From contig OU015322.1 of the NCBI GenBank assembly GCA_907163225.1, positions 3,220,060-3,284,059 of the forward strand: DNA of 64,000 nt, in the 5' to 3' direction. Position numbers and translations under genes: made by a program. Shown piece after piece: positions 63,994-64,000 of this stretch (position 1 is the stretch's first letter; every line of letters begins with the position of its first letter). Source of the DNA: an uncultured Rhodocyclaceae bacterium (lineage in GTDB: Bacteria > Pseudomonadota > Gammaproteobacteria > Burkholderiales > Rhodocyclaceae). The notes below the pieces were generated by a model. The model worked only from the letters and a program-made list of their open reading frames with translations, did no database searches and was not told where the DNA came from.

Positions 63994-64000
63994 ATATTTT

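Overview
The window is a gene-dense, GC-rich chromosomal segment of a betaproteobacterium. The gene orders (clpS-clpA, holC-pepA divergent from lptF-lptG, ilvI-ilvH-ilvC-pssA-leuA, rpsP-rimM-trmD-rplS, xseB-ispA-dxs-folE2) and several betaproteobacterial proteins of unknown function fit the Rhodocyclales, most likely a Dechloromonas/Azonexus-like organism. This placement is inference from protein resemblance and gene order. No rRNA, tRNA or CRISPR array was seen.

Layout. 1-2.8 kb: an lrgA-lrgB operon ending in a PAS sensor histidine kinase cut by the window edge. 3.1-8.6 kb: the glyoxylate shunt genes aceB and aceA, a divergent LysR regulator, a DUF454 membrane protein and rraA; both shunt promoters carry a related 14-bp palindrome. 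8.7-17.2 kb: clpA/clpS, a cold-shock gene, a lone soxYZ pair, moaC, an M48 protease with TPRs, tusA, a fused pabB-pabC and a small membrane protein. 17.2-28.1 kb: valS, a GT-C glycosyltransferase, holC/pepA, lptF/lptG and a sigma-factor cassette (sigma, DUF3619, DUF3106, RDD). 28.2-39.4 kb: branched-chain amino-acid and phosphatidylserine synthesis, wrbA, yihY, an unrecognised 506-residue protein and the rpsP operon. 39.5-50.8 kb: folate/isoprenoid genes, a Rieske oxygenase, a DMT permease, rhodanese, queG, tsaE, amiC and a GGDEF protein. 50.9-64 kb: accessory-looking DNA with an MFS permease, an old-yellow-enzyme homologue, the inserted element described next, glutathione peroxidase, a cache-domain protein and an XRE/AbiEii-type toxin-antitoxin pair.

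Two observations stand out. First, 54398-59528 is a discrete 5131-bp insertion. It has TGCAGAA...TTCTGCA ends with extended inverted-repeat similarity and is flanked by a 6-bp direct repeat (CCTCGC). It sits inside an Ada-like gene (AraC-type HTH plus O6-alkylguanine methyltransferase); deleting the element and one repeat copy restores one 283-residue reading frame across the junction. The left end holds a short IstB (IS21-family) tail fused to the N-terminus of a NERD-type protein. The cargo is a GlxA-type AraC regulator divergent from a three-gene unit: a PvcA/DIT1-like (isonitrile synthase superfamily) protein, an MFS exporter and a HAD phosphatase. Second, at least ten copies of a roughly 35-bp repeat with the core CCGGTTGACCGYRG are scattered over the window. 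Most directly follow stop codons, one forms a 17-bp-stem hairpin from two opposed copies, and one lies in frame inside queG.

Regulatory reading is limited to visible motifs. Starts were chosen from ribosome-binding sites, start/stop overlaps and family N-termini, and many upstream extensions were trimmed.
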